This document shows positions 1-7,800 of a DNA stretch of 45,743 nucleotides, in pieces (the first letter of the stretch is position 1; every line of letters begins with the position of its first letter). This DNA is from Deltaproteobacteria bacterium (lineage in GTDB: Bacteria; Myxococcota_A; Polyangia; Polyangiales; Ga0077539). The DNA lies in assembly GCA_030694465.1 (NCBI GenBank), contig JAUXYJ010000072.1:1-45743 (forward strand), given 5' to 3'. The notes under the pieces are model-generated. The model did not search any database. It saw nothing but the letters and a program-made list of their open reading frames with translations, and was not told the origin of the DNA. A program made the position numbers and the translations under genes.

Positions 1-191
1 TGCTTGCGCACACGCGCCGCGATGACCTTCTGCCACGTAGCCGCGAGCGCCTCGTGCGAATCCGCCTTCTCGATTGCACACAATAAGCGCCAAGCCTTTG
101 CACGCGAGCGCCTCGCGCGACGCAGACCCAACGTCAACTCCACGGGCCTCACCATGGGCCCGCCATCGATCAACACCAGTTGAGCTCCCAT
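1..191 (-). CDS. Hypothetical protein, 3'-truncated by window edge
   Basis: Reading leftward from an ATG at 191-189, an open frame of 63 codons runs off the left end of the window. The start shares one base with the stop of the upstream RNase H gene (a TGATG overlap), so translational coupling is likely, and this makes a third gene in an XRE - RNase H - unknown operon. The visible part begins MGAQLVLIDGGPMVRP and then becomes rich in Arg, Ala and Lys (around residues 23-34 and 55-62), as in a nucleic-acid-binding or helical protein. I do not recognise the family and the C-terminus is missing. That it is a gene rests on the coupling and the open frame. Confidence 0.6.
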   Translation of the reverse strand, partial: MGAQLVLIDGGPMVRPVELTLGLRRARRSRAKAWRLLCAIEKADSHEALAATWQKVIAARVRK

Positions 192-955
192 CACGCCGCC
201 TTTGCTTTGATCGCCTGAACCAACCGTCTGCGCGCCATCCCCGCGAGCTCATCCGCCCGCTCGTTTCCCGCCAACCCGCTGTGCCCCGGAACCAGCTCCG
301 TTCGCACATTCGGCATCGCCGCGAGCAACCGCCGCACCGCGCGCGCGACGCGCCCAGAGAGCTTCACCGCATCGAGGTGCCACGTTGATCGCGGATCTAC
401 CGCACCGAGCGCCCACGCGCTGTCGCAATACACCGTGGCCCGCACCTCATCGCCCCACCCCTCGCGCACGAGCTGCAGCGCGCGCCCGATGGCCCACACC
501 TCAGCGCAGTTGTTGCTCGCCCGCGGGATCGCTTCGGCCATTTCGGCAACGATTTCGCTGCCCTCGAAGACCACTACCCCGGCGCCACCGGGCCGCTCGC
601 TCGTGTTGCCGCTTCCGTCGGTCCACACGTGCAACGAGTCACCCGGCGACGTCGCCGCCAGCTCGGCCAAGAGTGCCCGCGCGTGTGCGCACTGGGCTGC
701 GAGGGCAGAGCAATCGTTGAGCCTGCGCACGTCATTGAGCGCGCGATCAATGACCTCAATCGCGACCGTGCGGCCCACTGCGAGAGGTCCTGTGACGTGT
801 TTGACCCCGAGCGCTCGGCTCATGCTCGCGAGAGCGAACACGAGCGGCTCCCACCGGCGATCTCTGAGGGCAAGATCGAGCGCGACCGCGTGGGCGATCT
901 GCACGCGGGCACACGTGGTGAACCGCGCGGGCGAACGGAGCTTCGCGGCGCTCAT
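191..955 (-). CDS. Ribonuclease HI-like protein with N-terminal extension
   Basis: Predicted 254-residue protein. The C-terminal half (about 105-245) is a type 1 RNase H fold with the acidic catalytic set intact: D113 in WTDGSG, E152 in NNCAEVWAI, D178 in YCDSA and D235 in NERADELA, plus the flexible-loop H225 in VPGHSG. Family enzymes cleave the RNA strand of RNA-DNA hybrids. Residues 1-104 are an extension of unknown function, since ordinary RNase HI is about 150 residues. The ATG at 955 was chosen because it overlaps the upstream XRE stop (ATGA), and the possible upstream extension in this frame is the shadow of that gene. It lies in an integrated element, so a role in element replication or R-loop removal is possible but is inference. 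One copy of the dispersed CCGGCGACGTCGCCG repeat lies inside it (643-657). Confidence 0.85.
   Translation of the reverse strand: MSAAKLRSPARFTTCARVQIAHAVALDLALRDRRWEPLVFALASMSRALGVKHVTGPLAVGRTVAIEVIDRALNDVRRLNDCSALAAQCAHARALLAELAATSPGDSLHVWTDGSGNTSERPGGAGVVVFEGSEIVAEMAEAIPRASNNCAEVWAIGRALQLVREGWGDEVRATVYCDSAWALGAVDPRSTWHLDAVKLSGRVARAVRRLLAAMPNVRTELVPGHSGLAGNERADELAGMARRRLVQAIKAKAA
643..657. repeat. Dispersed palindrome, copy 1 (15 of 16 bases)
   Basis: CCGGCGACGTCGCCG, matching the 16-bp palindrome CCGGCGACGTCGCCGG except for the last base. It is read within the RNase H gene as the residues ATSP. Confidence 0.7.
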
Positions 956-1239
956 GCGGCCTCGGTTTCGGTGCCAACTCGTGCAACTCGCGCAGTGACA
1001 CTCGCGACAACGACATCGTTGGCAGGTGGATCGCCGAGACCGAAGCCAAGCCATTCAAGGCACGGCCCAAACAGGGCTGTGTACGCAAGAAGGGTCTCTG
1101 CGGTCGGATTTTCACGGTGTCCTGCCTCTGCTTGATGGGTGTAGCCACGATGCAGACCAGCTAAACGATCCGTCTCTCGCTGTTTCAGCCCTGCGGCCTT
1201 CCGCAGCCGCTTCACACGCACTCCAAAAGTATCCGACAT
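952..1239 (-). CDS. XRE-family transcriptional regulator (leftward)
   Basis: A 95-residue protein that is essentially one lambda-repressor-like helix-turn-helix: FGVRVKRLRKAAGLKQRETD (5-24) followed by a recognition-helix region and an ExNPTAETLLAYTALF helix (43-57). It lacks a C-terminal protease or ligand domain, so it resembles small phage or ICE repressors and antitoxin-like regulators. The ATG at 1239 (MSDTFG) is preferred over an upstream in-frame start at 1275, which would lie inside the operator repeats. Its stop overlaps the RNase H start (ATGA), so the two are co-translated. It diverges from a second XRE gene at 1322, with three AGTGTCA half-sites between them. Mutual or auto-regulation is the likely arrangement but is inferred. 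Confidence 0.85.
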   Translation of the reverse strand: MSDTFGVRVKRLRKAAGLKQRETDRLAGLHRGYTHQAEAGHRENPTAETLLAYTALFGPCLEWLGFGLGDPPANDVVVASVTARVARVGTETEAA

Positions 1240-1256
1240 GACACCTAGGATAGACG

Positions 1257-1302
1257 CGGCACTCTTGAGTGTCAATTCTGAGTGTCATACTTTAAAGTGT
1301 CA
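1257..1302. promoter_or_regulatory. Operator cluster between divergent XRE genes
   Basis: Three AGTGTCA half-sites in the same orientation lie at 1268-1274, 1281-1287 and 1296-1302. Two belong to 18-bp imperfect palindromes: CGGCACTCTTGAGTGTCA (1257-1274) and TCATACTTTAAAGTGTCA (1285-1302). A perfect version of the same 18-bp design (TGACACT, four bases, AGTGTCA) occurs 1.3 kb away at 2569-2586. The position between two divergent XRE genes is what a repressor operator should show. Which of the two proteins binds cannot be told from sequence. Confidence 0.7.
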
Positions 1303-1321
1303 GGGAGGTAGTCTCGACCCC

Positions 1322-1798
1322 ATGGATAGTCGTGCGGCACGTATCAAGTGGATTTTGAGCGAGCGCGGCTGGTCTCAGCGCGAGCTGTCACGCAGGGCCG
1401 GGTTTCACACGGATAGCCACCTGGGCAACGTGCTCCGCAATCTCACGCGAGACGACGACGCCGCGGGACTCGGGACCATGCGCCAGATCGCGGCAGGCGC
1501 AGGCGTGTCCGAGCGGTGGCTGATCACTGGTGAAGGCAGCCCCGATGACAATCAGGCGCTCCCAGGGGACGACGTCGAGCCTGCATTGCCACGCAGCGGC
1601 GCTACCCCGGCGACCTTTGGCGAATTCACAAACTACCTTCAGACAGAGAAGCTCGCGAGGGCATTGGACCCGATGGTGCCCGAGCAAATTTGGCTAGCGG
1701 TACGAGAGACAAGCCCGCTCTGGCTGGGCCGCAACGCCCCGACAGCCCAAGTGCTCGTCGACGTCGCGCGGCTGCTTATGAAACACGCACCGAGGTGA
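1322..1798 (+). CDS. XRE-family transcriptional regulator (rightward)
   Basis: A 158-residue protein. The N-terminal 60-70 residues form a helix-turn-helix (MDSRAARIKWILSERGWSQR followed by ELSRRAGF), with a recognition segment around HTDSHLGNVLRNL and a closing helix at MRQIAAGAGVSERWLITGEG, which is the usual CI/Xre layout. The C-terminal half (about 75-158) is of unknown function and has no Ser-Lys LexA-type protease signature that I can see. The ATG at 1322 is chosen because GGAGG (1304-1308) precedes it by 13 bases; an in-frame ATG at 1238 would start inside the opposite gene and read through the operators. Together with the leftward XRE gene it resembles a CI/Cro-type switch. Confidence 0.8.
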   Translation: MDSRAARIKWILSERGWSQRELSRRAGFHTDSHLGNVLRNLTRDDDAAGLGTMRQIAAGAGVSERWLITGEGSPDDNQALPGDDVEPALPRSGATPATFGEFTNYLQTEKLARALDPMVPEQIWLAVRETSPLWLGRNAPTAQVLVDVARLLMKHAPR

Positions 1799-1968
1799 CA
1801 TAGACTGTCCGAAAGAATCTCTGGTAGTCGCTCGCCCGCCATCGAATTGCAGGAGTTTACATTTGTGGGCAGCGGCTATTTCTTTGCACCTGTTCGTCAC
1901 GCAGGCGATTCACTTGAGAATTTGTCCAGGGTCGAAGGTCCGCGTTCTGAGCCCCCATAGAAGGTCAA

Positions 1969-2532
1969 ATGGTTCGCGCGCACCATGGCCCAATGCTGAC
2001 CTCCGAACAGCTCCAGCGATTAGAACGTGAGTGCGACACAGAGCTCACCGTGCCACCCGACACCGCCGAGGCGCTCGAAGAAGCGGCGGATCGTCTGCAT
2101 CGATTTAGCGGCCTGGCTGAGCGACAGCGCGATGCCGCTCCCTCGAAAAGCTCGGTGTGCCGCGCTGGCGGGCTTGATCGGATCGTTGATGCAATCGACA
2201 TCCGGCTGATCGAGGACTGCCTCCCGAGCGAGCTACTGGGACTCTTCTCGCCATATCTCTCAGCGATTATCATTGGGCGAGCGCTGGGACCGCCGGTGAG
2301 AACTCCAACGCTTGCGCACCAAACATCACACGCGTTCAGGCCCCGCGCCCCGTCGGACGAGACCCGCTATCTGATGCTCGCGATTCTGATTCCGCGTGTG
2401 ATTGTTCAGCGTCTTGGCGGTCACAAGATCACTGAGCTCGCTCTGATCCAGGCGTGTCCGTGGCATGTGCCCTATTGGGTAGCGGCAACCAGAGCCGCGA
2501 TGTTGCGACGAATGCTGGCCGAAGAGCAATAA
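1969..2532 (+). CDS. Hypothetical protein
   Basis: A 187-residue predicted soluble protein that I do not recognise. The N-terminal part is acidic and helical (LTSEQLQRLERECDTEL and EALEEAADRLHRFSGLAERQ). The C-terminal part (about 120-187) is more hydrophobic and ends in a basic helix, TRAAMLRRMLAEEQ. The ATG at 1969 has AGAAGG (1959-1964) four bases upstream; a second ATG at 1993 is an alternative. The 170 bases before it (1799-1968) hold no gene that I can see. The stop is followed directly by the operator cluster at 2546-2603, so it belongs to the integrated element's cargo. Confidence 0.65.
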   Translation: MVRAHHGPMLTSEQLQRLERECDTELTVPPDTAEALEEAADRLHRFSGLAERQRDAAPSKSSVCRAGGLDRIVDAIDIRLIEDCLPSELLGLFSPYLSAIIIGRALGPPVRTPTLAHQTSHAFRPRAPSDETRYLMLAILIPRVIVQRLGGHKITELALIQACPWHVPYWVAATRAAMLRRMLAEEQ

Positions 2533-2545
2533 CGACAGCTTCAAA

Positions 2546-2603
2546 TGTCGATTTTCGACACTCTTGCTTGACACTCAAAAGTGTCACAGTCCATATAGTG
2601 TCG
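2546..2603. promoter_or_regulatory. Second operator cluster of the XRE type, with candidate promoter
   Basis: TGACACTCAAAAGTGTCA at 2569-2586 is a perfect palindrome (7-base arms, 4-base centre). It is flanked by half-sites CGACACT (2557-2563) and AGTGTCG (2597-2603). A further inverted repeat, TGTCGATTTTCGACA, lies at 2546-2560. A TTGACA (2568-2573) and a CATATA (2592-2597) are 18 bases apart and could be -35 and -10 elements, in which case the palindrome covers the -35 and spacer. The same motif lies between the XRE genes, so the gene at 2605 and those after it are probably in the same regulon. Confidence 0.65.
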
Positions 2604-2604
2604 C

Positions 2605-2817
2605 ATGGACACGACAGCGAGCTCTTCGAAACGCGACGGCTTGAGCAGCCTGCCTCGCCACACCTGGGTCACCCTCCGGCCCTACCGCGCGTGGTGCCAG
2701 CGCTGCGGCACCGTGCGCGAGTCGGTCTTCGGCATGCGCCGCTACATCCGACCGCATCAGCACAAGTGGGAGCGCGCTGCGCCTAGGTGCGAGTCCCTTG
2801 AGTCGGTCGCGAAATGA
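2605..2817 (+). CDS. Small CxxC protein of unknown function
   Basis: A 70-residue basic protein. Residues 21-45 contain a CQRC pair within a WVTLRPYRAWCQRCGTV segment, followed by a His-rich stretch (RPHQHKW) and a later Cys. This suggests a small metal-binding fold, although a complete four-ligand zinc ribbon is not clear. The ATG at 2605 lies immediately after the operator cluster, leaving a short leader if the candidate promoter is used. No strong ribosome binding site is visible. The family is not recognised; the call rests on the promoter context and the CxxC pattern. Confidence 0.5.
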   Translation: MDTTASSSKRDGLSSLPRHTWVTLRPYRAWCQRCGTVRESVFGMRRYIRPHQHKWERAAPRCESLESVAK

Positions 2818-2914
2818 CTCGAGGTGCGTCCCCGCAGAAGCCTGTGACACGCGTCCTCCCGCGTCGTCCGGGCCTCTTCGTAGCCACATCTGAGTGTCCA
2901 AGAGGAGTCAGAGC

Positions 2915-3217
2915 ATGAGGTGTAAGCGAAAGCGCGGCCAGCAGGGGCCAGCGCACCTGTGGATGCTAGATCGACTGGCAAATCTCACGCTTGAGTGGAG
3001 CGATGCTCGCGTGCGCAAGTTGCGACTCGGCATCGCGTCGCATCACGCCAGCTCAGATTTTTGCCGACCTGCTCGACCTGAGAGTCGCTGCTCCAAAGGC
3101 ATGGATGAGCGCCAGCTCGATTCTTATGGCATCGTTGGAGACGTCTGTGTGTGGATCAACACCGCGTGGCTCTGCGTAGAAGGTCCTGAGAGCGTCGTCG
3201 CAGAGAGGGCCGCGTGA
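2915..3217 (+). CDS. Hypothetical protein, possibly frameshifted
   Basis: A 100-codon frame beginning MRCKRKRGQQGP, with a good ribosome binding site (GAGGAG, 2902-2907, seven bases before the ATG). Its stop overlaps the start of the next gene (TGATG at 3215-3219), supporting translation to that point. The start and end read like protein (DVCVWINTAWLCVEG near the C-terminus). The middle (about 45-70) has an unusual mix of Ser, Arg, Cys and His. In that stretch another frame (2991-3179) reads more like a helical protein (ITPAQIFADLLDLRVAAPKA). A pair of indels could explain this. No family is recognised; excisionase-like genes often occupy this place before an integrase, but no helix-turn-helix is visible. 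Confidence 0.45.
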   Translation: MRCKRKRGQQGPAHLWMLDRLANLTLEWSDARVRKLRLGIASHHASSDFCRPARPESRCSKGMDERQLDSYGIVGDVCVWINTAWLCVEGPESVVAERAA

Positions 3218-3420
3218 TGGCCGCGTCAAAGATTCGCGAGCTGCTCGTGCAGCGTGCCCATGAGATCGCCGACGAGATTGAGCGCATGACCGCGCCGCAT
3301 GAACGCAAGCGCTCGCGCCGCGTCGGTCCGCTCTCGCTGGCGCCTGTGAACGACATCGACGAGGCCGAGGCCAAAGCCCTGCTGCGGCGGGCTGGTTGGC
3401 TGAAACAGTCAAAGCAGTAG
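3217..3420 (+). CDS. Small hypothetical protein upstream of integrase
   Basis: A 67-residue predicted helical protein starting MAASKIRELLVQRAHEIADE, with a basic centre (HERKRSRRVG) and a C-terminal helix (EAEAKALLRRAGWL). The ATG at 3217 overlaps the upstream stop, and the following integrase frame begins within about 14 bases, so the gene is in an operon with the integrase. The size and position suit a recombination accessory or DNA-binding protein, but I see no diagnostic motif and do not assign a function. Confidence 0.6.
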   Translation: MAASKIRELLVQRAHEIADEIERMTAPHERKRSRRVGPLSLAPVNDIDEAEAKALLRRAGWLKQSKQ

Positions 3421-3433
3421 AATGAGGCTCACC

Positions 3434-4765
3434 ATGAAAGCAGATCGACGCTCCGACGGCGCGGGGTCCTATCGCCGTCGCGCAAACGGCTCTTTTGAGG
3501 TCCGCACCCACGATGTTGAGGGCAATCGCGTCTACAGCACGGCCTACTCAGTCGACGAGGCAGAGCGCTTGCTCGCTGCCGCGGCGCTGGTGTTTGCGAA
3601 CGCACCGCCCGTTGAAAGTCGCTTCAGCCCTTCGCTCAAGAACTTTGGGCCCACGTGGCTTGACGAGCGCGAGGTCAGTGGTGCGCATCGCGCGATCAAG
3701 ACTGAGCGAGCCTATTGGCGCACGCACGTCGAAACCGCTCCGTTCTATGACACTCCGTTTCGGCTCTTACAGCGACGCGAGATCAAGCAGTGGGTCCGTG
3801 CGCTTTCGGGCAAGCTCGCCTCGCGTGGGCACCGCGCTGGCAAAGAGACAGTACGGGTTGCAACGACTCGTCGGCTCTCGTGGCGCACTGTCAAACAGAT
3901 CCTGGGCCTTGTGCGCCAATGCATGGCCGCGGCGGTCGATGATGAACTGCTTGCGGTCAACCCTGCCGCGGGTATCGAGATCGATCGCCCGGCAACGGTC
4001 GACGAGGACTGGACGCACTTGAACATCGACGAGATCGCGCTGATCGATCGCGTGGTCGAAGAGCCACACCGCACGATCTTTCTTGTGGCGATCTACACTG
4101 GCATGCGGGCGGGTGAGCTTTGGGCGCTGCGTTGGACGGATGTGGTGATCTCAGGTCCACGGCCAGAGATCACTGTGCGACGGTCTCACGAGGGTCCCAC
4201 CAAGAGCGGCCGGGTGCGTCGTGTGCCCCTGCTTGCTCCTGCGCTTCGTGAGCTCATGCGCCTTCGGGAGATCACTCCCGAGAGCGAAGAGCTCGTGTTT
4301 CCGGCGTTGCGAGGTGGGCAGCGCGGGCGAGGGGACGACGCCGCGTGGGCTGACCGCAACGTACCCAAGAGTGAGCAAGAGCGATGGGCGAGGGTCCATC
4401 CAGGCGAGACCCCACGAGCGACTATTCGAGGGTGGAAGACCAAGCTCGGCATCACACGGCGCGTCCGGTTTCACGACCTGCGGCACACCTGCGCGTCGCA
4501 CCTGGTGATGGGCTCCTGGGGAGCCACCTGGACGCTGCAAGAGGTCGCCGCGATGCTCGGTCACGCGGATACGACGGTGACAGAGATCTACGCTCACCTC
4601 TCGCCCGACCACCTGCACCGCAAGGCGAATTCGACCAGGGGTCAACCCCCGCACTCTGTTGGGGTTGACTCTAGGTTGGTCTCCCCCGAGACCTCCGAAT
4701 CATCTGGAAAATTACTGGCGCGCTCAAGAGGACTTGAACCTCTAACCTCCAGTTCCGTAGACTGA
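3434..4765 (+). CDS. int: Tyrosine recombinase (site-specific integrase)
   Basis: A 443-residue integrase of the phage/ICE type that inserts an element at a specific site by DNA strand exchange. The full catalytic set is present: R225 (TGMRAGEL), K257 (TKSGR), H347 and R350 (HDLRH), H377 (LGHADT) and the nucleophile Y386 (EIYAHLS). An N-terminal arm-binding-like region (about 5-50) and a core-binding region (55-170) precede the catalytic domain. The ATG at 3434 has GAGG (3424-3427) at six bases; an in-frame ATG at 3422 is the alternative. The reading frame continues about 55 codons past the Tyr, and its last 16 codons and stop lie inside a tRNA-Arg gene on the other strand. This places the enzyme next to its own target site. 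Confidence 0.93.
   Translation: MKADRRSDGAGSYRRRANGSFEVRTHDVEGNRVYSTAYSVDEAERLLAAAALVFANAPPVESRFSPSLKNFGPTWLDEREVSGAHRAIKTERAYWRTHVETAPFYDTPFRLLQRREIKQWVRALSGKLASRGHRAGKETVRVATTRRLSWRTVKQILGLVRQCMAAAVDDELLAVNPAAGIEIDRPATVDEDWTHLNIDEIALIDRVVEEPHRTIFLVAIYTGMRAGELWALRWTDVVISGPRPEITVRRSHEGPTKSGRVRRVPLLAPALRELMRLREITPESEELVFPALRGGQRGRGDDAAWADRNVPKSEQERWARVHPGETPRATIRGWKTKLGITRRVRFHDLRHTCASHLVMGSWGATWTLQEVAAMLGHADTTVTEIYAHLSPDHLHRKANSTRGQPPHSVGVDSRLVSPETSESSGKLLARSRGLEPLTSSSVD
4641..4693. repeat. Two stem-loops in the integrase tail beside the tRNA
   Basis: A perfect 9-base inverted repeat, GTCAACCCC (4641-4649) with GGGGTTGAC (4661-4669), has an 11-base loop. It is followed by GGTCTC (4678-4683), CCCC, GAGACC (4688-4693). 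Both lie after the catalytic Tyr codon of int and before the tRNA 3' end. They could act as transcription terminators for the leftward tRNA, as protein binding sites at the element end, or both. There is no U-tract for a classical terminator. Confidence 0.55.
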
Positions 4766-4792
4766 TGCTCTATCCAATTGAGCTATGAGCGC
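4716..4792 (-). tRNA. tRNA-Arg (anticodon ACG), CCA encoded
   Basis: On the minus strand the cloverleaf is complete: acceptor GCGCTCA paired with TGAGCGC, D stem GCTC/GAGC, anticodon stem TCAGT/ACTGG with loop CTACGGA (anticodon ACG), T arm AGAGG-TTCAAGT-CCTCT, discriminator G and an encoded CCA (4718-4716). A34 would be deaminated to inosine to read CGU, CGC and CGA. Position 32 is C, the base that TtcA thiolates in related tRNAs. The 3' end faces the integrase gene, which marks this tRNA as the integration target. Confidence 0.95.
4716..4792. other. Probable attachment-site junction of an integrated element
   Basis: The convergent integrase ends inside the 3' half of an intact tRNA gene. 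This is the standard arrangement left by tyrosine-recombinase elements that use tRNA 3' ends and restore the gene on integration. The element therefore extends leftward from about 4716 beyond the window start, and chromosomal genes begin to the right. The exact core cannot be placed because the other end, which should repeat part of the tRNA 3' end, is outside the window. Confidence 0.6.
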
Positions 4793-4893
4793 GTTGGGAG
4801 GGCGACTTATGCACCCGCCCTTGGAGTGTGTCAACAGAGAATCTTTAACTTCGCACAATCTCGATCTGTGGGGCGCGAGGGCCCAAGTCTCGA

Positions 4894-7800
4894 TCAGTGC
4901 GAATCGTCATCCTTGGAGCGAAATGCCCGGTCGAGCATCGCGAAGGGCCACGAAATCCAGCGGCCCACACGGCTCCGCATGAGGCTGTGCGAGAGGTCGT
5001 CGAACCAGGTGAACAACACCGGGGTCGCGAGCAGCGTGAGCAAGAGCGCGAGGGTCTGGCCGCCCATGATCACCGAGCCCATCGCGCGGTTGGTCCCAGC
5101 GCCTGCACCCGACGAGACCACCAGCGGAACCATGCCGGCGACAAACGCCATGGTGGTCATCAGAATGGGCCGCAAACGATCGCGGTTTCCGATCATGACC
5201 GCGTCTGCGCGCGAGAGTCCGCGTCTGCGAAGCGCGCGCATGTGGTCCACCTGCAAGATCGAGTTTTTCTTCACGATCCCAAAGAGAACCAAGATTCCGA
5301 GGGCGCTAAAGATGTTGATCGACTGCCGCATGATCACCAGCGACAAGATCGCGAAGGGCACCGTCAGCGGCAGCGAGAGCAAGATGGTCACCGGGTGAAT
5401 CCAGCTCTCAAACTGCGCCGCCAACACCAGGTACATAAAGATCAGTGAGAGCGCGAACGCGAGCCCAAAGCTCTTGCTCGCTTTGCCCAGCTCCTTGGAG
5501 CGCCCGGCAAGCTCGCCGCTAAATCCAGGCGCAGGCCGGATCTCTCGCCACGCAGTCTCAATGCGCTCGATCACCGCGGCCTCGCTCCCGCCCGGCATCA
5601 CGTTGCAGTACACCGTGACCTGACGCTGCCTGCCCAAGCGCTGAATCACCGAGGGACCGCTGGCCTCACGCACGTTGACCACGTCGCTCAAGCGCACCGT
5701 ACGACCCGGAATTGTCGACGCGACGGTCACCAAGGACAGCGCATCGATACGCTCGCGCACAAGCTCGTTGCCACGGATGTGAACCTCGTACTGCTCGCCA
5801 CCTTCGTTAAACGTGGTGATCTGTACATCGCCCACAAGCAAACGCAGGGCGTTGGCGACCTCGACAGGCAACACGTTAAGGTCTGCTGCGCGCGCACGAT
5901 CGATGCTCACGATGAGCTCGGGCTTTCCGATGACCAGCGTCGAGTCATGGTCCGTAGTCATCGGGACCGTGCGAATTCGCTCCAACAACGCGGTCGCGTA
6001 CTGCCCCAGCCGGTCAAGATCTGGCCCGCGGAGCACGAACTGAATGCCCGCGTTGTCCGCGCCGCCGCCGCCAAACGCGTTGACCGGCGCGAGCAGCACG
6101 CGGAGATTATCCGCAGCAAATCGCGGGAGAATCTCATTGCGTACCTTCGCGATGAGCGCCCCTTGGTCTTGGGTTCGTTGCGTGGGTCCCACGAGCGCGA
6201 CGTAGAGCGAGGCCTGGTTGGATCCGCGACCCGAGGCGTCGCCCTGCGCGCTGCCCACAGTGACAACCGTGTGCGATACACCAGGGATTTGCCTGATCGC
6301 GCGCGCCATGCGCTCAGAAATGAGCGCCGTCTGCCGAAGCGAAGTGCCCTCGGGTGCTCGGAGGTTGACCTCAAAGCGTGACTCGTCTTCGATGGGCAAG
6401 AAGTTCTTCGCGACCACTTTCATCAGCGGTCCGAGCGAGGCCATCGCGAGGATCATCGCCATGCCGATCACCCAGCGGTGGCGCATCGAGAAGCCCAAGA
6501 GCTGCATGTAGCCGCGCTCAATGAGCCCATAGAGGCCGCGTGAGGGACCATGTGCGCCCTGGTATTCGCGCGGGATTGTGCGCTCGCCCGCGGTCCACTG
6601 CGACAGCTCTTGGCCCTCGATCCAGCGCCCCGCGACCTGACGCTCGCCAAAGAACCAGTGACGCAAGGGAGCGAACACGCGCGCGAGGCCTCCGTCCGAC
6701 GCGAGCCACGCGCGGTACCGCTCAAGCTGCTCGTCATCGGCGAGCTGCGCTGGGTCAACGCGCTCGGCGTCGTCGGCCTCTTCGACCTCTTCGTGGTAGG
6801 CCTCGACTGCGCCTTTGCGTGCAGTGAGCCAGCGCGAAGCCAACATCGGCGTGAGCGTAAACGACACCACCAGCGAGATCACGATGGCGAAGCTCATGGT
6901 GAAACCGAAGCTCGCCATAAAGCGCCCGACGATGCCGCCCATAAACGCGACCGGAAGAAACACCGCGATGAGTGACAGCGTGGTCGCGAGCACCGCGAGG
7001 CCGATCTCTTTGGTCGCGACGATCGCCGCTTTGCGCGGATTGAGGCCCTTCTCTTCGACGAATTTTACAATGTTTTCAAGGACTACGATCGCATCGTCGA
7101 TCACGATGCCCACCGCCAGCGTGAGCCCCAGCAGTGTGATCGTGTTGAGCGTCAGGCCCATCGCTTTGATCAACCCAAAGGTCGCGATGATCGAGGTCGG
7201 GATGGCCAGCGCAGAGATCACCGTCGAGCGGAGGTTCCACAAAAAGAGCAGCACGACGATGGCCGCGAAGAGAGAGCCCAAGATCAAGTGCTCTTCGACC
7301 GCGTTGATCGCGTTGCGAATAAACTCGCCCTCGTCACGGACCACGTCCAAACGAAAGCCTGGCGGCAAGGACCTGCGGATCTCGTTGATGCGCTCTTTGA
7401 GCCCGTCGATCACCGCGACCGTGTTGGTGCCTGACTGCTTGCGCGGCGCGAGGATCACGACCTCACGGCCTGAGAGGCTCGCAATGGACGACGCGTCGGC
7501 CTCGCCGTCTTCGACCGCGCCCACGTCACGGAGCCGCACGGTGAGCCCGTTGCGAGACGTCAGCGCGATGTTGTTAAAGTCCGCGATGCTGGGGACGCGG
7601 CCTTGCACACGCAGTGAATACTGACGGGCTCCGCGGTAGACCGTGCCTCCGGGGACCTCAATGTTTTGCGCGGCGAGCATGCGCGAGACGTCGCTGATCG
7701 TGAGCCCATACGCTTGGAGACGCACCGGATCGATGGTCACGTTGACCTGGCGCGAGCGGCCTCCGTAGATCACCACACCGCCGACGCCGCTGAGGGATTC

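Noticed and set aside
2844..2899. Extra XRE operator (TGACAC at 2844, AGTGTCC at 2893) before the gene at 2915
   Set aside because: The half-sites are about 50 bases apart, not in the 18-bp arrangement, so they are probably chance matches.
4778..5448. Plus-strand frames opposite the 3' end of the RND pump
   Set aside because: They are antisense to conserved pump transmembrane segments and one begins inside the tRNA.
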